Positions 10,365-23,227 of a stretch of DNA of 64,000 bases are shown here, one piece after another. The stretch comes from Phoronis australis (lineage: Eukaryota; Phoronida; Phoronidae). Each line of letters starts with the position of its first letter. Within the stretch, counting starts at the first letter, position 1. The stretch spans positions 412,852 through 476,851 of the forward strand of contig NMRA01000215.1 of assembly GCA_002633005.1 (NCBI GenBank), in the 5' to 3' direction. The notes under the pieces were generated by a model. The model made no database searches. It saw only the letters and a program-made list of their open reading frames with translations, and was not told where the DNA came from. The translations under genes and the position numbers were made by a program.

Positions 10365-11440
10365 ATGTTACAGTCTACGGAACGCAACCCAGTCCTTTGC
10401 TACAGCGTTCTCAGATGCTTGAAGACTGACTTTGATACAAGCCTGTGTGTCACTAACAGAGTTGGTGCTGTCATCCACGTCCAATACAGTCACTGCTGCA
10501 AGCGGAAGCTCTTCTTCGTACTTCATAGCAGTTTTCTGGTGGCAAATTGGGCTAAGAATGGAGACACATTTTTTCCAAACTGGTACACTCATCTACGTCT
10601 TGTTTCTTGTCTGGTTTCACTTCTCTCCACAAATGCCATAGGACGGTGCTGTCTTTTGGTTTATGCCCAGTCTGTAAACATATCCCAGTGAAGTCAGAAA
10701 TCAACTCATCAGGACGTCGTTGAAACATCGAAGGTACAGAGAGCGATTCGTGTTGTAGCTTTGGCCCAAAAAGCATGTCATTCAAGCATAGATCCTGATG
10801 TTTGGCAGCAAGATCAAGGACGATAGCGGTCTTCATGGTCGGTTTTTCAGGTCTTTCTCAGTCTTTATGGCAACTTGCTGTCATTTCGGAATTATTCCAT
10901 TGACTTGATTTATCCAACTTCTATAAGACTAATGCCGTTATTAGCATCCGCGTGTAATATCGATAAGTCTACAACTCGACAACTTCCTTGTCCCCAGGCT
11001 TCACAAAAGGCATCAGTGGTTCGTCTTCTCATTGTCCATGAAGACGATGATCGACACGAAGCTGCTAGTCCTGTTATTGTTGTCACACGAAGATCGTGAA
11101 GTTGTTCGTGAGTCACTGTTCTACCCTCTTAGGACAGGTGGTGTTTGGTCTAGTACAATAAAAGGGTCAATCAAATTTTGGGCACATCACAACCTTAGGG
11201 AAGTCGACTGTTCTATTGACCCATGTAAATTCTAGTTGACAACAGGTATGTCTCCTGTGACGTTGTCCATTGTAAAAGCTGACAACAGCCGCACCCACTC
11301 ATCTGTGTGCTGCAAACACTCCACGCACGTTGTTTTCAGTGTGTCTTCTTTGCCATTCAGCGTCGTGAATTCAGTCAATCGTATTTGCCTCCCAACGAAA
11401 GCTCAGCTGCGGCACTGTTATCGACTGCCGACAACGTCTA
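10365..11440 (-). pseudogene. BEL/Pao retrotransposon remnant (protease region and RT)
   Basis: On the minus strand 10836-10552 reads like a BEL/Pao reverse transcriptase N-terminal part: LDLAAKHQD, LNDMLFGPKLQ, and later STVLWHLWRE where the family has a LRFLW motif. After frameshifts, 10592-10368 continues with LDVDDSTNSV, the counterpart of the YVDD catalytic box, then ends at a stop. Upstream (about 11440-11230 on the minus strand) LTEFTTLNGKEDTLKTTC and SAFTMDNVTGDIPVV resemble the protease-adjacent region of the same class. The LTRs, RNase H and integrase were not found. It is old and multiply frameshifted. Confidence 0.65.
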
Positions 11441-11499
11441 GCCGTCTAGTCAGATTTTTTATCATCTGTATATTGTTTTCTTCTTTTTATGACTGCTAG

Positions 11500-14400
11500 T
11501 ATGGTTCTCATGGCCAAGACACGTCTTCTCGGATTTATTTTTATAGTTCATAGTGTCTAAAATGGGCGGGGAAAATGCAGCCACGCACAGATAGCGGTTA
11601 TCCCTGACACCCATCTCTGTTCCCTAATACAAGTCAGACATAAAAGTCCAGGCACTGGGGTTGCAATCCCAACCGATAAGTAACACTAATAGTTTTCGGT
11701 TGGGAAACGCGATGAAGCGCGCAATAACTACTTATTTCTTTGTTCAGGACATACAAATTGAATCCACAGCAATGCTGCCTCTTAAGGATTGTAGTAATTA
11801 TCACCTACCTACACACATTCCATTTGGATTGCGTTTTTTTGTGTGAAATTGCTTCACATAGCCTCAGACCCTCAATTCAGAAGCATTGCTAAATAAAGTT
11901 CGAATAATGCACAAATTAGAAACTTTCGTTATAAATCAAATAGTAAGCGACTCTTGTCAACATTATGAAATTGTTTCTATGCACGTTAAACGCGTTGGTG
12001 TACTGGCCACAGCAAATGTGTGTTCAGATGGCCTGTTTCTGCAATTGGCTCGGAACAAGAATGTGAAATGAAGTTTGAAAATGTCAAGATAGCACTGCAG
12101 TCTCTGAAATGAAGATATTGTTTGTATTTTCAGCTGGAAACCATTTACTTGAAAAAGTAGTGAAGTTGTAAGAACGGTAGCCACAAACATTGTAAAATAC
12201 TCAACATTGGGGCATGTTTTCAACCTAAAACAAAACATTGGAGATTTCACAAATTGGTGTACGCATCCAAGACTTTTCGTTTATACCTACAATCTTATTC
12301 TTAGTTGGCAACGTCACTTGGAGATCTATGGGAGCCCCACGCCACTTTCAACTGTCCAAAAATTGTTCCCAAATCACTTCCGTGTAGTATTCGCCCCGCA
12401 AACTGATAAGTCACTTTTGAAATAATCTGAGGACTAATTAAAGTGCTTCACCTAATTATCAAATGACGGAATGACGTCAAAGCTTACATGTTGCTTTAAG
12501 CAAATACCTAATCTCAATACGCTGTATGCAACTGAAAATTGACTCTTTCTCAAGACGTCAATTTTATTATCACAGTCGCAAATAAGAGCATTAGTGTGCT
12601 TGACGTCATAGGTCTTATTCAGTAATAAGACAAAACCCTAGATAGGATGACCAACACATTCTTATGCAAGGTTACATCTCTACTCGAAACATAGCCCGAA
12701 AATTGACCATTTTCACGTTTCTGTTCGAGTAAACTTACAAATTCATACTCGAACGTTGCAAAGTAGGTTGGTTAAATTTCAACGCGAGTCTGAATCTAAA
12801 TCGAACCTAAGTTTGAAGTATCCGGTGTTTCCATGCTAGTATTATGTTTGTACATGTAGTTTCAAAACTGAATTGAGCTTAATACCTCCGAAGTTTTCGT
12901 TGTACTCTGTGAGCACAGAGATCACAAAATGTACTTTCAAGCATTGTTGTTGTTTCTTCTCGTGGAAACACGTTTGCCACGTTAGTATCTTTAGCACAAC
13001 GAATAGGCGCTAAATCTTTAAATGTCTTGCAAGGGAATCAAATTATCCGCAATGCAATTACGGACACTAAAACTCCCACACCAGCTCTCGCTTGATTGAA
13101 ATCCAGTGCACGCTAACGTAATTTCTTGATTATCGAAGTTATAATCACATTCTATGAGTCAAACCATATTAAATGGGCAGTGCATCAATTGCAGATTTCG
13201 AACTTTTGCAATTATCGCCATTTTCCCGAGCGTTCATACCATTTAGGTGGAGAGGACGTCATAAAATGGCGACTTCAAATAAATAGTCTACGCTAAATTA
13301 TTACTTTTTCACACCGTATAAAATGACGAAACTACCAACAGCAAAAATGTCACCAAAGATCCAACCACTCCTATAAATGTACATGTACAACGTGCATATG
13401 TATCGCATGACTACGCACCAGTTGTTTCCCGTGTTTCCTGCCTTAAAAACAGCTCCAATGGAAAATGTCGTCTGATTATAGTTGCGATCTCGACTTGGCT
13501 GTATAAAGGGCCGGGATCAGTTCACAAACATTCATCCGATAACCACCAACATTAACTGTCATATTCGTGTAGCAGTGACACTCGTCCGGAAGTCATCAAA
13601 ATGTGGCTGCTGGAGTACAACACAGATGGGCAACCTCAGGACTGATTTATTTTTGATTTGTTTACAATGATTCGAAAACACTCAATATCATGTCATTGTA
13701 CAAAACAATACTGGTATTTCATTTGAAGCAAAGTTACAGTTTACCATATAGACCTAACGAAAAACGAAGTTAGACTCTATAGTCGCGCGTGTAACTTGGA
13801 ATCGAAGAACTCGATATAGGAAACCACTTAAGGGTGCAACCTATTTATTACCGGATAAACGACATAGGATCTTTACAATTTTCACAGTTGGTTGTTTATT
13901 CTGAGGATGGAAGGTTTAACGATATCTATGACTCGATTAATTTAACAGACCACGCTACTTTGATTACGTGAAATGACAATCTTACTTTAGACCAGAGAGG
14001 AACAGGAAGGAAGCTGACTTAACTGAGCTTCGCTGAGAGACGGGTCTTCGTGTCAGTTGTGTTAAAAGTAGTTTTACTGGGGTGAACCATCCTACCATCT
14101 AGAAGTCCAACGGTCTCGTTTTTGTTCACCTCGCGAGGACCCTGAAAATAATGCAACATGGCACATTGTAAGCTACTTTAAGCAAATTTAAAACCCAGGC
14201 TTAGAAGTAACAGGGTATCAATTTTTAAGCTCAAATCATCGAAAGACAATCAAAATTTTTATTTGCATGCTCTTGATTATGAAATATTTGTCCCCTCCGT
14301 TACAAGGAAAATAATTTATTGAGTAATAGGGCATCCGTTCAATTTGTTGCTCCAGTCGACTTAACAATTTTTTGTCCACTTGTGAAGATATAAGAAAGTG

Positions 14401-17100
14401 TCCCAGCCAATGTAGGAATAGTTTAGTGGAAATGAACTCTGCAGCATTTCTGTGCATTACGTGCCATTGGACAAATACCGTAGTGAAACAATGGTGGCGC
14501 ATTTTTACAGCTCAATCGAAACTCTTTGACCCAAACCACGGGAAACAGCAAACTAATTTAAACTGGTTATTGTTAATTAAGGCCCCCTGCTCTTGGACGG
14601 TCATGTAATAGTGTTCTGTTGACCGAGACACAACAAATCTGATGAAGTGATCTTCTCAGTCTTAACGAACTTCAAAAATATGATATCGAGTAATGTTTCC
14701 TCCTCCAATCATGGAAGTTCACGCGTTGTATTCTACTGACACGATAGTGATAGGTTTAATTAATTATTTAAGAACAGAGATTTTGGGCAGCAAATTATAT
14801 ACCAGTTACGTGACAGTCCACAAACAGATCATTCAGCGTATTGGAAAACATAGAACTTCGTAAAAATTCCACCAAGTTTGGAAGGGTTGACCAACCCCTC
14901 CAAAATACATGTTGCAGTTGGCGTTTCAATTCGTGGTGATGGTAGAACACAAGAAATTTTAGAACAAATTGGGTAATAATCAATCTCTCACGTGGTATAC
15001 ATATTTAGCGCGAAATGATAACTTATTTGATGTTTGTGGGCGTACGATGAAAGCTAACAGGTTTAAGAAGAAGGTGATGGCTGTCACAACGAAAGTCGCA
15101 AAAGGAAAGTTACACATGTAGGCAGTGAAAGTTCAGGATGTCCATATAACGTGACTTACGTTGGAACGTTAACAAGAGTGATTAGTACCCGTTTCGGTTG
15201 ATTACATTAGTTGAGCAGGTACGAAAGTGTCGTCTCCTTTTTGCTCAAGGCCTAAAATGGAAAAAAGAAACAGGCAACGCAAAGACACAATCGATGTCAC
15301 GAAACACTCCACTAATACCCTTATAACAATTGATTCCAATCCCCCACCATGTGAGAAATACCCTTTTTACAACGGTTAGGGAACGGGTCCAGGTGACCCT
15401 TTAACTCCCTTTGACTCACATTTTGAGTAATCATGCATTTTTGGCTTAGGACTTTGTTGGCTAGTCACCTGCATGTTGTCCATCGTTAATACATTGGCTT
15501 GACCGATTTCAAGGCTTCTAGCCTCTGTACGCACTGCTGCCTCAGCTGTGAGTGTTGCACCAATGTCATGGAGCTTAATAAATTTGTTGTGATTATCTCT
15601 GTCGAAAGTTAGCTTGTGTCACTTGGCCTGAAGAAAATATTCAAGTGAAATGTACGTCCCACCGCACGTTTCTTGGCATGCTGTACCAGACTTCGAACGA
15701 CTGATCCGAGTCACGTTTTAGGAACACCAGAATCTCACGGAGGTTGTGGGTCTCGCTGGGTAAAATGAACATCAAACTTTTTAAGGACAATTAAGTTCAA
15801 AATCGCCCAGGTTTTCCCTTTCTACATCGGTGCCATCTGTTCCAACACAGAATCGCCAGTATTGTTCAAAAACCCAACCTTTTGCTCATCCTGTACTGCT
15901 ACTGCATCTGATAGCTTTTACATGTAACTAGCAAACCAGGAAACGCTGTTGTCACTTAAGCCAGGTTGCCGACTGATTTTCGGTCTCTCGGGAAAGTAGT
16001 TCGGGTGCACGTACACTCGGATTTTTCGTTGTCAGTTTACTTATTAGCACAAACGAGTTTTCAGAACGTGAAGTATCCACTCCTGGCACAATGTTATATG
16101 CGTACCATGTCAAATAAAGTGTGGGAGCCCTATGTGGCACTCAAATGTTATTTTTGTTTTTTATAACCACGTGGTTTGACTTTATCCATTATGAATTAGC
16201 GACTGCTGGGTTGGCTAGGCATTTTATTTTGTGCTGCATTTGAAGGGTACGAATGCCAGCCATTTGTTTCTTGAGTCTATTCTGATTGAAGGAATGCTAG
16301 TTGTTGACTCCTTGACCCACTCAGTTTCTAAAACCTTTGCTTATTGCAAGGGGAAGCTTAACCTCAGCATGTGTTACCCTCCAGGCACTTGAATTAGTGA
16401 AACATCTGGCTGGTCCAGCGGCACCAACTCAATTTCTGTTATCTGGAGGATTTTGACATTCCAACTGTGCTTTCTTTCAGGTCTCAGTAATTGCATGCGA
16501 ATGATCGCTTTGGGATGATAACGGATGAATTGGCATATTTATGTTCGCTTTTGCGTAGCCTGGCCGGCTGAAGCAGCACTGGGAACTGTAAAAGATGAAA
16601 AATTGACTTTGGGATCTGTCTCAATTGTGTTTGCGAAAAGTTTTTGAAGTCTTTGGCTGAGTACACTGTTCATATTTTCAGGTTTTGCACACCCCGTGGA
16701 GTGTTGGAGCTGCCTATGCCAGGTTTTGTAAGCCCCAACACAGCAAAACTGTTGAGTGCCACATTAACGTAAGCACTGAACAGATATTACGTCAAAACTG
16801 GGCGAATTTCGTCGTTGCAAGAATCTGTAAACCTTACGGCACTCACTGCATTTAGTAAACTTCGAGACAAATTTGTGAGAGCTAATTTCGTACGTGACTA
16901 CAATTAAGCGTTTAGGTAGTAAAACGGAACGAAATGCATCTTCATGTCTGACTGAAACCATCACTTCTGAAGCATTGCTCAGATGAGAACAATCTACTGA
17001 TTTTTGTTTTTTACAATAGGCCTCAAGATCAGTTTCACTGTTTTTGTATTAACCCGTCTTCTGTCGACCAAAGAGAGTTTCACATTCTTTCTTGTATCCA
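11500..17100. other. Long AT-rich stretch with no recognised gene
   Basis: The open frames (up to about 95 codons) show no domain, no consistent splice-phase chain and no conserved motif. Conceptual translations of both strands at 15240-15960 and 16480-16960 gave nothing I could assign. It may be intergenic DNA or a very old transposon graveyard. Confidence 0.5.
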
Positions 17101-17104
17101 TATT

Positions 17105-17265
17105 TGTGTGACCACACATACACATGTACGAGTATGTTCATATTGCCGTCATCTTTGCCTGGGCGTTCGCGCGCCCGATGTCCGGGCTTCCGGCGTTCGA
17201 GCGTCTGGCGTCCACCTTGACTGCTGCATCTCATAAGCCCCTAACTGGGGCTAAAATGAGATTGA
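17105..17265 (+). repeat. Dispersed repeat of the GCCGTCATCT/GTCCGGCGTCC type
   Basis: The sequence runs from ACACATACACATGTACG through TATTGCCGTCATCTTTGCC to GTCTGGCGTCCACC and then CTGCATCTCATAAGCCCC. The same order of motifs recurs at about 30240, 38920, 41450, 43240 and 58810, so it is an interspersed family member. Confidence 0.5.
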
Positions 17266-17402
17266 TAAGATGTGTTCCTTTTAAGCTAGTGGCGGACTAT
17301 CACTCCAGGACTGATTCGTTTGCTATGAATCGGATTTTGGCCTCAAGATATCGCTTTCTTATTATTTAGTTCATTATTTCCTTTGGCGTTTCCATTTTTC
17401 AG

Positions 17403-17579
17403 ATGTCCCTGGTTCCCTGGGAAATACAAGCCAATGTGATTGGCTGCAGTGTAGCAGTGGCATTGTTGATTATACTCTTCTGCAAACTGATCGCTCCTTT
17501 GGCTGGAAATGCGAAATCGGAAAAGAGTGAAGAAAAAGACGAATTGACCAAACACGATCAAGCCCTTGATGAATACAAG
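17403..17579 (+). CDS. Candidate exon encoding an N-terminal membrane anchor
   Basis: An acceptor (TTTCCATTTTTCAG) ends at 17402 and the exon opens with ATG, so an upstream 5'-UTR exon is implied. The 59 codons contain a hydrophobic segment at about residues 12-35 (VIGCSVAVALLIILFCKLIA). A lysine/glutamate-rich stretch follows (AKSEKSEEKDELTKHD), suggesting a single-pass protein with a charged cytoplasmic side. The donor AAG|GTGTTA leaves phase 0, matching the exon at 18731. I do not recognise the family. Without a transcript the exon is a model only. Confidence 0.45.
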
Positions 17580-18730
17580 GTGTTACACTGATTAAATTAT
17601 TTTTCATTGTGTTAGCAGTTAATTGTCAAGGTAATCACAGGTAATGATTGATGAGACACATTGAGTACTTGGAAAATATGTTGTTTCTTTTTTGGTTTCT
17701 GTGATGTATGCGGTCAAGCATGTTAACTTTACATTTTCAAAGACTTGCTCACTAAAATAAATACTGCATCGGCTTTAAAACTAAACTTGGACTGGTCTCC
17801 GCCTGCCAAATGATTGATGAATGATGAACTGTCAAATCAGGCCACAAGGTCCAGTGGGTTCTGGTCTATAGCACGAGTCATTTTGAAATCTGCACTCACT
17901 GACTATAAACACGCCCATCCGCATCAATTTCAGTCAAGATTTTTTTAATGTTTATTACTAAATATACAATGAACTATAACGAGGGTTAAGCGCTAGAATC
18001 CGCAGAATGCAAGTCAGCTAAGATCAGGGCTCGGGGTCTACTTTATGTACTCAAAATCGAACTCGGAAATAGTTTTTGTCATTTTCTATTTTACTTTTTC
18101 GTGAACTCGGGATATTAATTGTCTATTATTCTGCGATTGCGTACATAATGGTTTACGCATGCGCGTTTCTAGTTCGCACTTGATGATCTCTGATCCAAGC
18201 TAAAAACTCCTGACTAGTAAAAACTCGATATTTCGAGTAAAATAGCTAAGAGGTCCTGAGGTCATTAGATGCAAATTAGGATTAGACAGTTATTCACGCA
18301 ACCCATCATGTAATGGAATGTAGAATAATATACTTTTATATTGACTTCAACAAAAATATATTAACAGAAAATGCCAAAAACAAATTCAGGTTCGATTTGG
18401 AGTTAACATATTAGACCCCAGGTCTTGCTATATTTTTGAAAAGTTGTGCACACGCACGCAAGCAAGGGAAAACAAGGCTTGAAACGTCATGATTTACCAA
18501 GTAGTGGGGAAAAAGAAAAAAGTCAAATACCGCATCGTTTTGATCGTCTCAGTTGGATTTTCTTTCCCAAAACGTGATCAGCTAACAAAATACTGAACCA
18601 CCGGTTCGTTTCTCAAAAATTCAGAACCAACTTTACTTTTTGGTGTCACATTTGTGTATTTTGAAGTACCGTAATTTTGTGCTGTAAATCACTGCACTGT
18701 CAGCATTTGGATGCCTTTGTTTCCATCTAG

Positions 18731-18917
18731 GATCCAGCAGAACAAGTTCAAGAACTGAGATCAGATGCTGCCGGGAAATGTGTGCTACGTGATACCTTAA
18801 GTGGTGACGACAGTTGTATTGGCGAAACGACCACGAACCATTTTGACGAAGTTACACCAGATGAGGACACAAGCCGCGCGAGCAGTCCTGCGCACTCGCA
18901 TGGAGAGTCTTCTGTTG
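18731..18917 (+). CDS. Candidate acidic exon following the membrane-anchor exon
   Basis: The acceptor TTTCCATCTAG precedes an open frame that joins the previous exon in phase 0 (DPAEQVQELRSDAAGKCV and onward). It is rich in D, E, S and T (DEVTPDEDTSRASSPAHSHG), so it is probably disordered. The donor GTTG|GTAGGA leaves phase 1, the phase expected by the small exon at 30131. The intervening intron would be about 11 kb and full of transposon debris, so other exons may have been missed. No known domain. Confidence 0.4.
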
Positions 18918-19559
18918 GTAGGATTTCATGCGCTGAAATTTGTATTTGTTTTGAGCATCACCCCAGTAACCGTGTAAGCTACAGCAGTTAAAATTGAAAT
19001 TGGGATTTTTGAACCTTTGGATAAATAATAGGAAATGACTTTTTAGATAAATGGTTATCATTTTTGTGAAAATTTTATTTGTCGGAATCCAATCTTTCCC
19101 GAAACTGAAAATTGACGACCCATGAATTCCCCCCTATTTTATCCTGCCAGTAAGTTCTTGTATTTGAAACTAGATCGTCTATGTCATTGATGTGATATCG
19201 CCCGATTTATTATGTGAGCGGAGATACTTTTTATGGATCTTCACTGAACTAAAGGCTGGCCAATGAGTGGGGCCCACCTACTTTAATATTCTGCTCGACG
19301 GTCATCTTCAGGTTGGGTACCATTCCATCAATTCCAGAGGGACAATGCATAGAGAGGAGCACGGCTCATGAAAATTAGAAATGTTGCATTGCCGGTGAAA
19401 GTCTTGTTTGGATGTCAGGTTGGAAAAAGGAATGTGAATAATTATTGTTTTTTTTTACAAGAATTGTATCCTGTTATCTGCAAATAGTCAAGATGAAATT
19501 TCTGACTTCCACAGTGGCCATTCGCCGCCGGTATTCAAGCGATCAATCGGCGACTTTCT
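18918..19559. other. Non-coding stretch
   Basis: AT-rich sequence following the candidate donor at 18918. I see no exon or repeat I can name. Confidence 0.45.
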
Positions 19560-20350
19560 CGCATACTAAAACCGGAGACAAACCTCTAAGAAAACAATAA
19601 CCTACGAGACTGACAATGCAGTCTACTTATCTAACCATAATTTAACTGATAGTGAGATTAGCCTACTTTCTAAAGGACTTAATTTCTGTCCTACCAAAAC
19701 CAATATTGACAAAGATGAATTACTCACTGATATTTGTACTTTCGCTAGACTTCTCAGGTTGGCAGAATATTTTGGCAATCCCACCAAAGATGAGACTGAC
19801 AAACCCCCCTCAGAACTAATCCTTTCAAGAAAAATAGCAAAGGGAATCCACCCAAAAGTCAAAACCATGCCCTCGCAAGTTACATTGAAGCTATTACTAA
19901 TGATGTCATGAATTACAAAAAGCATAGCTACAAATATATTATTACTAAATCCGAAAAAGATGCCCACACAAATCTCGCTAAAAAAGAAATCGTAATTAAA
20001 CCAGCTGAAAGGATCAGCAGTTGTTATAATGGATCAGCAGAAATATATTGACGAGGCTCTCCGGCACCTTAACCGCACTACATACTACAAACGGTTAGAT
20101 AATAACCCAAACACAAAGCATATCAGCATTATAACTAAAGCTAATTTGATGCTTTCTACTATGGTCACAGTGACAAAGACACCAAAAACTACCTCATGAC
20201 TGCTCCGGCAACCAAGTCGCTTTTATCTCCTTCCTTAAATCCACAAAGAAGGTAATCCTGGACGCCCAATTATAGCCAGCAACAACTGCCCTACTGAAAA
20301 AATATCTCAGTTTGTCGAGTACCATCATCAGCAGTTTGTCTTCACCCTTC
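19560..20350 (+). pseudogene. Penelope-like retroelement fragment (RT N-terminal part)
   Basis: The plus strand encodes LTDSEISLLSKGLNFCPT followed by RLLRLAEYF, the signature opening of Penelope-like element proteins. Further on come IVIKPAE and GSAVVIMD, YIDEALRHLNRTTYYKRL and PGRPIIASNNCPTEKISQF, in the order expected for the RT N-terminus and fingers. Several frameshifts separate the blocks. The element stops abruptly near 20350 where a repeat arm begins, so the RT core and GIY-YIG nuclease are missing. Confidence 0.8.
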
Positions 20351-20359
20351 CGATCCATA

Positions 20360-20573
20360 TCGCCCCGGCTAACCCGCGATCGAGAACGACCGGAAAGCGA
20401 TCGAGAACGAAATTTGGTGCGAGAAGCGAAGCCAGGCAAGGTGAGTAAATTTGATGAATTTTCGTTGTTTTTACTTCCAATGTAAAAACAGAGACATGAC
20501 TTCAAGGCGTAACACATGTAGGAAGGGCAGGTAGAGGTTTAGGCTAGTGTCTCTCCCAATATATTGACCTATC
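20360..20573 (+). repeat. Left arm of a long inverted repeat pair
   Basis: About 214 bp, beginning CCCCGGCTAACCCGCGATCG and ending GGCTAGTGTCTCTCCCAAT. It is the inverted counterpart of 23228-23447. It includes GCCAGGCAAGGTGAGTAAAT and ACATGACTTCAAGGCGTAACAC, matched inversely on the other side. The arms may be termini of a 3.1-kb element or two oppositely placed copies of one repeat. Confidence 0.7.
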
Positions 20574-20574
20574 G

Positions 20575-20740
20575 CCAGGATTATGACGGACGGCTTAATT
20601 GACCAATCAGAACGCAGCATTCCTGGCACACCTTCGTCTGCGTTTCCAAGCCGCCATTTTACCCGACAAACCACACGTAGTCCAGTAAAACTTACTGTAG
20701 TCTTTAGCTCAAGAAATTGTCCGCTAAGAATGGGGAAATG
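20575..20740 (+). repeat. Dispersed repeat with CCAATCAGAACGCAGCATT core
   Basis: The block has GACGGCTTAATTGACC, AATGCAGCATT-like, CACACCTTCGT and AAGCCGCCATTTTACC motifs. A second copy lies inverted at 47470-47645, and a piece of the same family forms the hairpin at 22637. It is probably a MITE. Confidence 0.6.
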
Positions 20741-20744
20741 GTGT

Positions 20745-21630
20745 TGATATGGCGTATGTAGCACCGACAGCCGTTATGCTGCTCCAGAATAATATCCCGT
20801 TATTTTTTGGCATGTCCTAAGCCGAAAAATGATGTTGAAATGAGCAAACTATGGCTCAAACTGTACGGCCACACGAGCAGCTGTACTATGCAATGTTGCT
20901 TGATAACTCGAATGCTATAATAAACACAAATATATTAGTTCCAAGATACGCACTTTTCACCTTGGTGGCTATGGTGCAGAGCTGTCTCAGATTTTGACTC
21001 CCGAGTTTCCTACGTCTGGCCGCCTACGGTCTCGGCACCTGCTGGATCTCAGCACTCTCAGTAGTGGTAGTCCCCGGAAATTGTTGTTTTCAAGGACATT
21101 TTTTATGTTTTTTTTATTTATTTCAACCTAATGGACATTATTTTGCTTCGTATCAGAGGTACATTTTTATTATTCATAAAACGTAGGCTGGCGTTCAACT
21201 CAGTTTTCTTTCCCGGTCAAAATTCAGAGATTCGATCGGCACAGGGAAGGGCACTGGATTACTGTCGGAACTCAAAGCCTTGGTCGAGCTGTTGTCACTA
21301 AAAATAAACTGTTGAATTACTTTTTTGACGTGTCACCTCTAGTATACACTATGTCTGTAGAGTTAGACAGAGCTCATTTTGAAGTTGTTCAAACATGATA
21401 TTTAGATTTATGAAGCTTTAAAAAAGAATTTGCCAGTTATTTTTGTAAATACCCTATTTTTGCAACTACCCCACCAGAGTTGTAATCTTTTGTAACAATA
21501 CCACGACTTAGTGATCATGCTACCTTCAAAGTTAAATGAAAGCTAACTTTATGGAATGAAACTACAAAAAAATGCCAAGTTCATAAGAAGGTAGGCCTAA
21601 TTTAAAAGTCTTAATGGTGCAAACGGACTA
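20745..21630. other. Non-coding stretch
   Basis: No exon or repeat family recognised; there is a T-rich tract near 21100-21130. Confidence 0.45.
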
Positions 21631-21632
21631 TC

Positions 21633-21970
21633 CATAGGCGGATTTAGGAGAGGGGGGCCCCAGCCCCAGCCCCCCCGCCCCTTGGCTGCCGCAAGCAAAA
21701 TGAAACAGCAAAAGCGTGAAGCGTGAGAAAATGTTGAGTTCAGTAACTAGGACCGGTAGCGGAAGAGGGGGCTTAGTCCCCAGATCAAGGCGGAATCGTG
21801 TTCCTGTTTTTTTAGTCCACAGATAGATTTTCTGAACAGAAGGTCCAAAGGTCTACATCCCCGAACCCTGCAACTTTTGGGCTGCCTGTGCACATATACT
21901 GATCGCACTTTGCCCAATTCCACAAGGCAACATGTTGGGCCCCCCTTGTGGTGTCCTAGATCCACCACTG
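21633..21970 (+). mobile_element. hAT-type MITE
   Basis: 338 bp with termini CATAGGCGGATTTAGG and CCTAGATCCACCACTG, which are imperfect inverted repeats of the CAGTGGCGGATC hAT type. Poly-G/poly-C tracts lie next to the left end. The first 80 bp (TTGGCTGCCGCAAGC, AAAATGTTGAGTT) and the last 45 bp match the larger relative at 59814-60774. I could not find a matching 8-bp target duplication. Confidence 0.65.
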
Positions 21971-22636
21971 AATTCCAGACATTAATTTGACTTAGACACA
22001 GCCCTAGACCTACCGGAGCTAACTGTTTGCCTAGGACGAAATGAATGTGTACCTGAGCTATGAACCTGATTTTTTGATCAAAATGTTTCGTTACAAGATA
22101 AGAAAAGCGTAAACAGTGCTATCGAGTCGACCTAGTCACAGACTATAGTGCATGTGTTGTCTGTAATCTATGACCTACTTTACTCCAGGAGTCCCACCAG
22201 TTGTGACTTACTTTTCATTTGGCGAAGTTTAGCAGACGACAGAATAAAAATATCGGTCAATCTTCAATGATTTTATTCGAAAGATCATGAAATCTATGGA
22301 ATCGTACAGATTCGACTTTAAGGTACATACCCAGCTTTATATGAACATATCGTATCAATGGCCTTGTCATTTGTCAGGTGAAGGTGGCCCCGAGGCCGAG
22401 TTCTTCGGATTTTCGCTGGCTCCTCGAGCCATTTTTTCATCGTCATCTTTACAAATTCCCATATCACGAACGTACGATTCTCTGTTGAAAAGCATCGCCT
22501 CTTGTCTCTGTCGAAGCGTTTTCAAGTAGTGCAAAAACACTCATCGATTCCACCAGGAACGTCGTTTAGCGACAGTGTATTTGCCTCTGACATCTCGTTC
22601 GATTGTCGGGTATCACGTGACTTTTCGCATAGGGGC

Positions 22637-22675
22637 GGAGCTTGCGATAGGTCAAATTGACCTATCGCAAGCTCC
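22637..22675. repeat. Perfect hairpin: 19-bp arms with 1-base spacer
   Basis: GGAGCTTGCGATAGGTCAA is followed by a single A and then its exact reverse complement. The arm sequence belongs to the dispersed family seen at 20575 and 47470, so the hairpin looks like two family termini meeting head to head. Confidence 0.9.
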
Positions 22676-23227
22676 GGGTGGGGTGTACCTTGTAACATGT
22701 TCGCTGAAGCTCGCCTCACATTAACAGTGAACTTATTTCCTGAAATGAGAATAAATTCGTTTGTGAAACTAAAACTATGCTTGATGTACATGTAGTGCTC
22801 ATGACAATTTAATGGAAATATGCTATGTTGTTGTTCATTTTTGATGTGAAAGTAACACAGTAACGACACAAAATGTGATTAAATCATTGCACCACACTTA
22901 TTTTATAACCTTTTTCACGTTTTATAAGTAAAAACTTCATTACTGTTCGACACACCACAATGCGTTCCCGATCGCATAAACAACACAAATTTTCGTTCCT
23001 GATCGCTTATCGTTGCGTTCTCGATCGTATCTTTCAACAGGAAATTGTCGAAAAATTAGAGATCCTGACAAAACTACGAAAAACAGGCATTGCGTTATAT
23101 TTTCACACCTCATTTCTTCTTATCTCCATGGTCAATTTATTGATTTAGAGCCAAAAATAACGGCAATTTGCCAACATGACACTCAAATCACCTTCGGCTT
23201 AAGTGATGCCTCGGTCAACGTAACTTT

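Noticed and set aside
10875-11120. Separate protein-coding gene on either strand
   Set aside because: It is more simply explained as frameshifted sequence between the protease-like and RT parts of the BEL/Pao remnant.
19623-19967. 114-codon minus-strand frame
   Set aside because: Shadow of the Penelope-like reading frame on the plus strand.
21625-21978. 8-bp target duplication around the hAT-type MITE
   Set aside because: GGACTATC on the left and AATTCCAG on the right do not match, so none is claimed.
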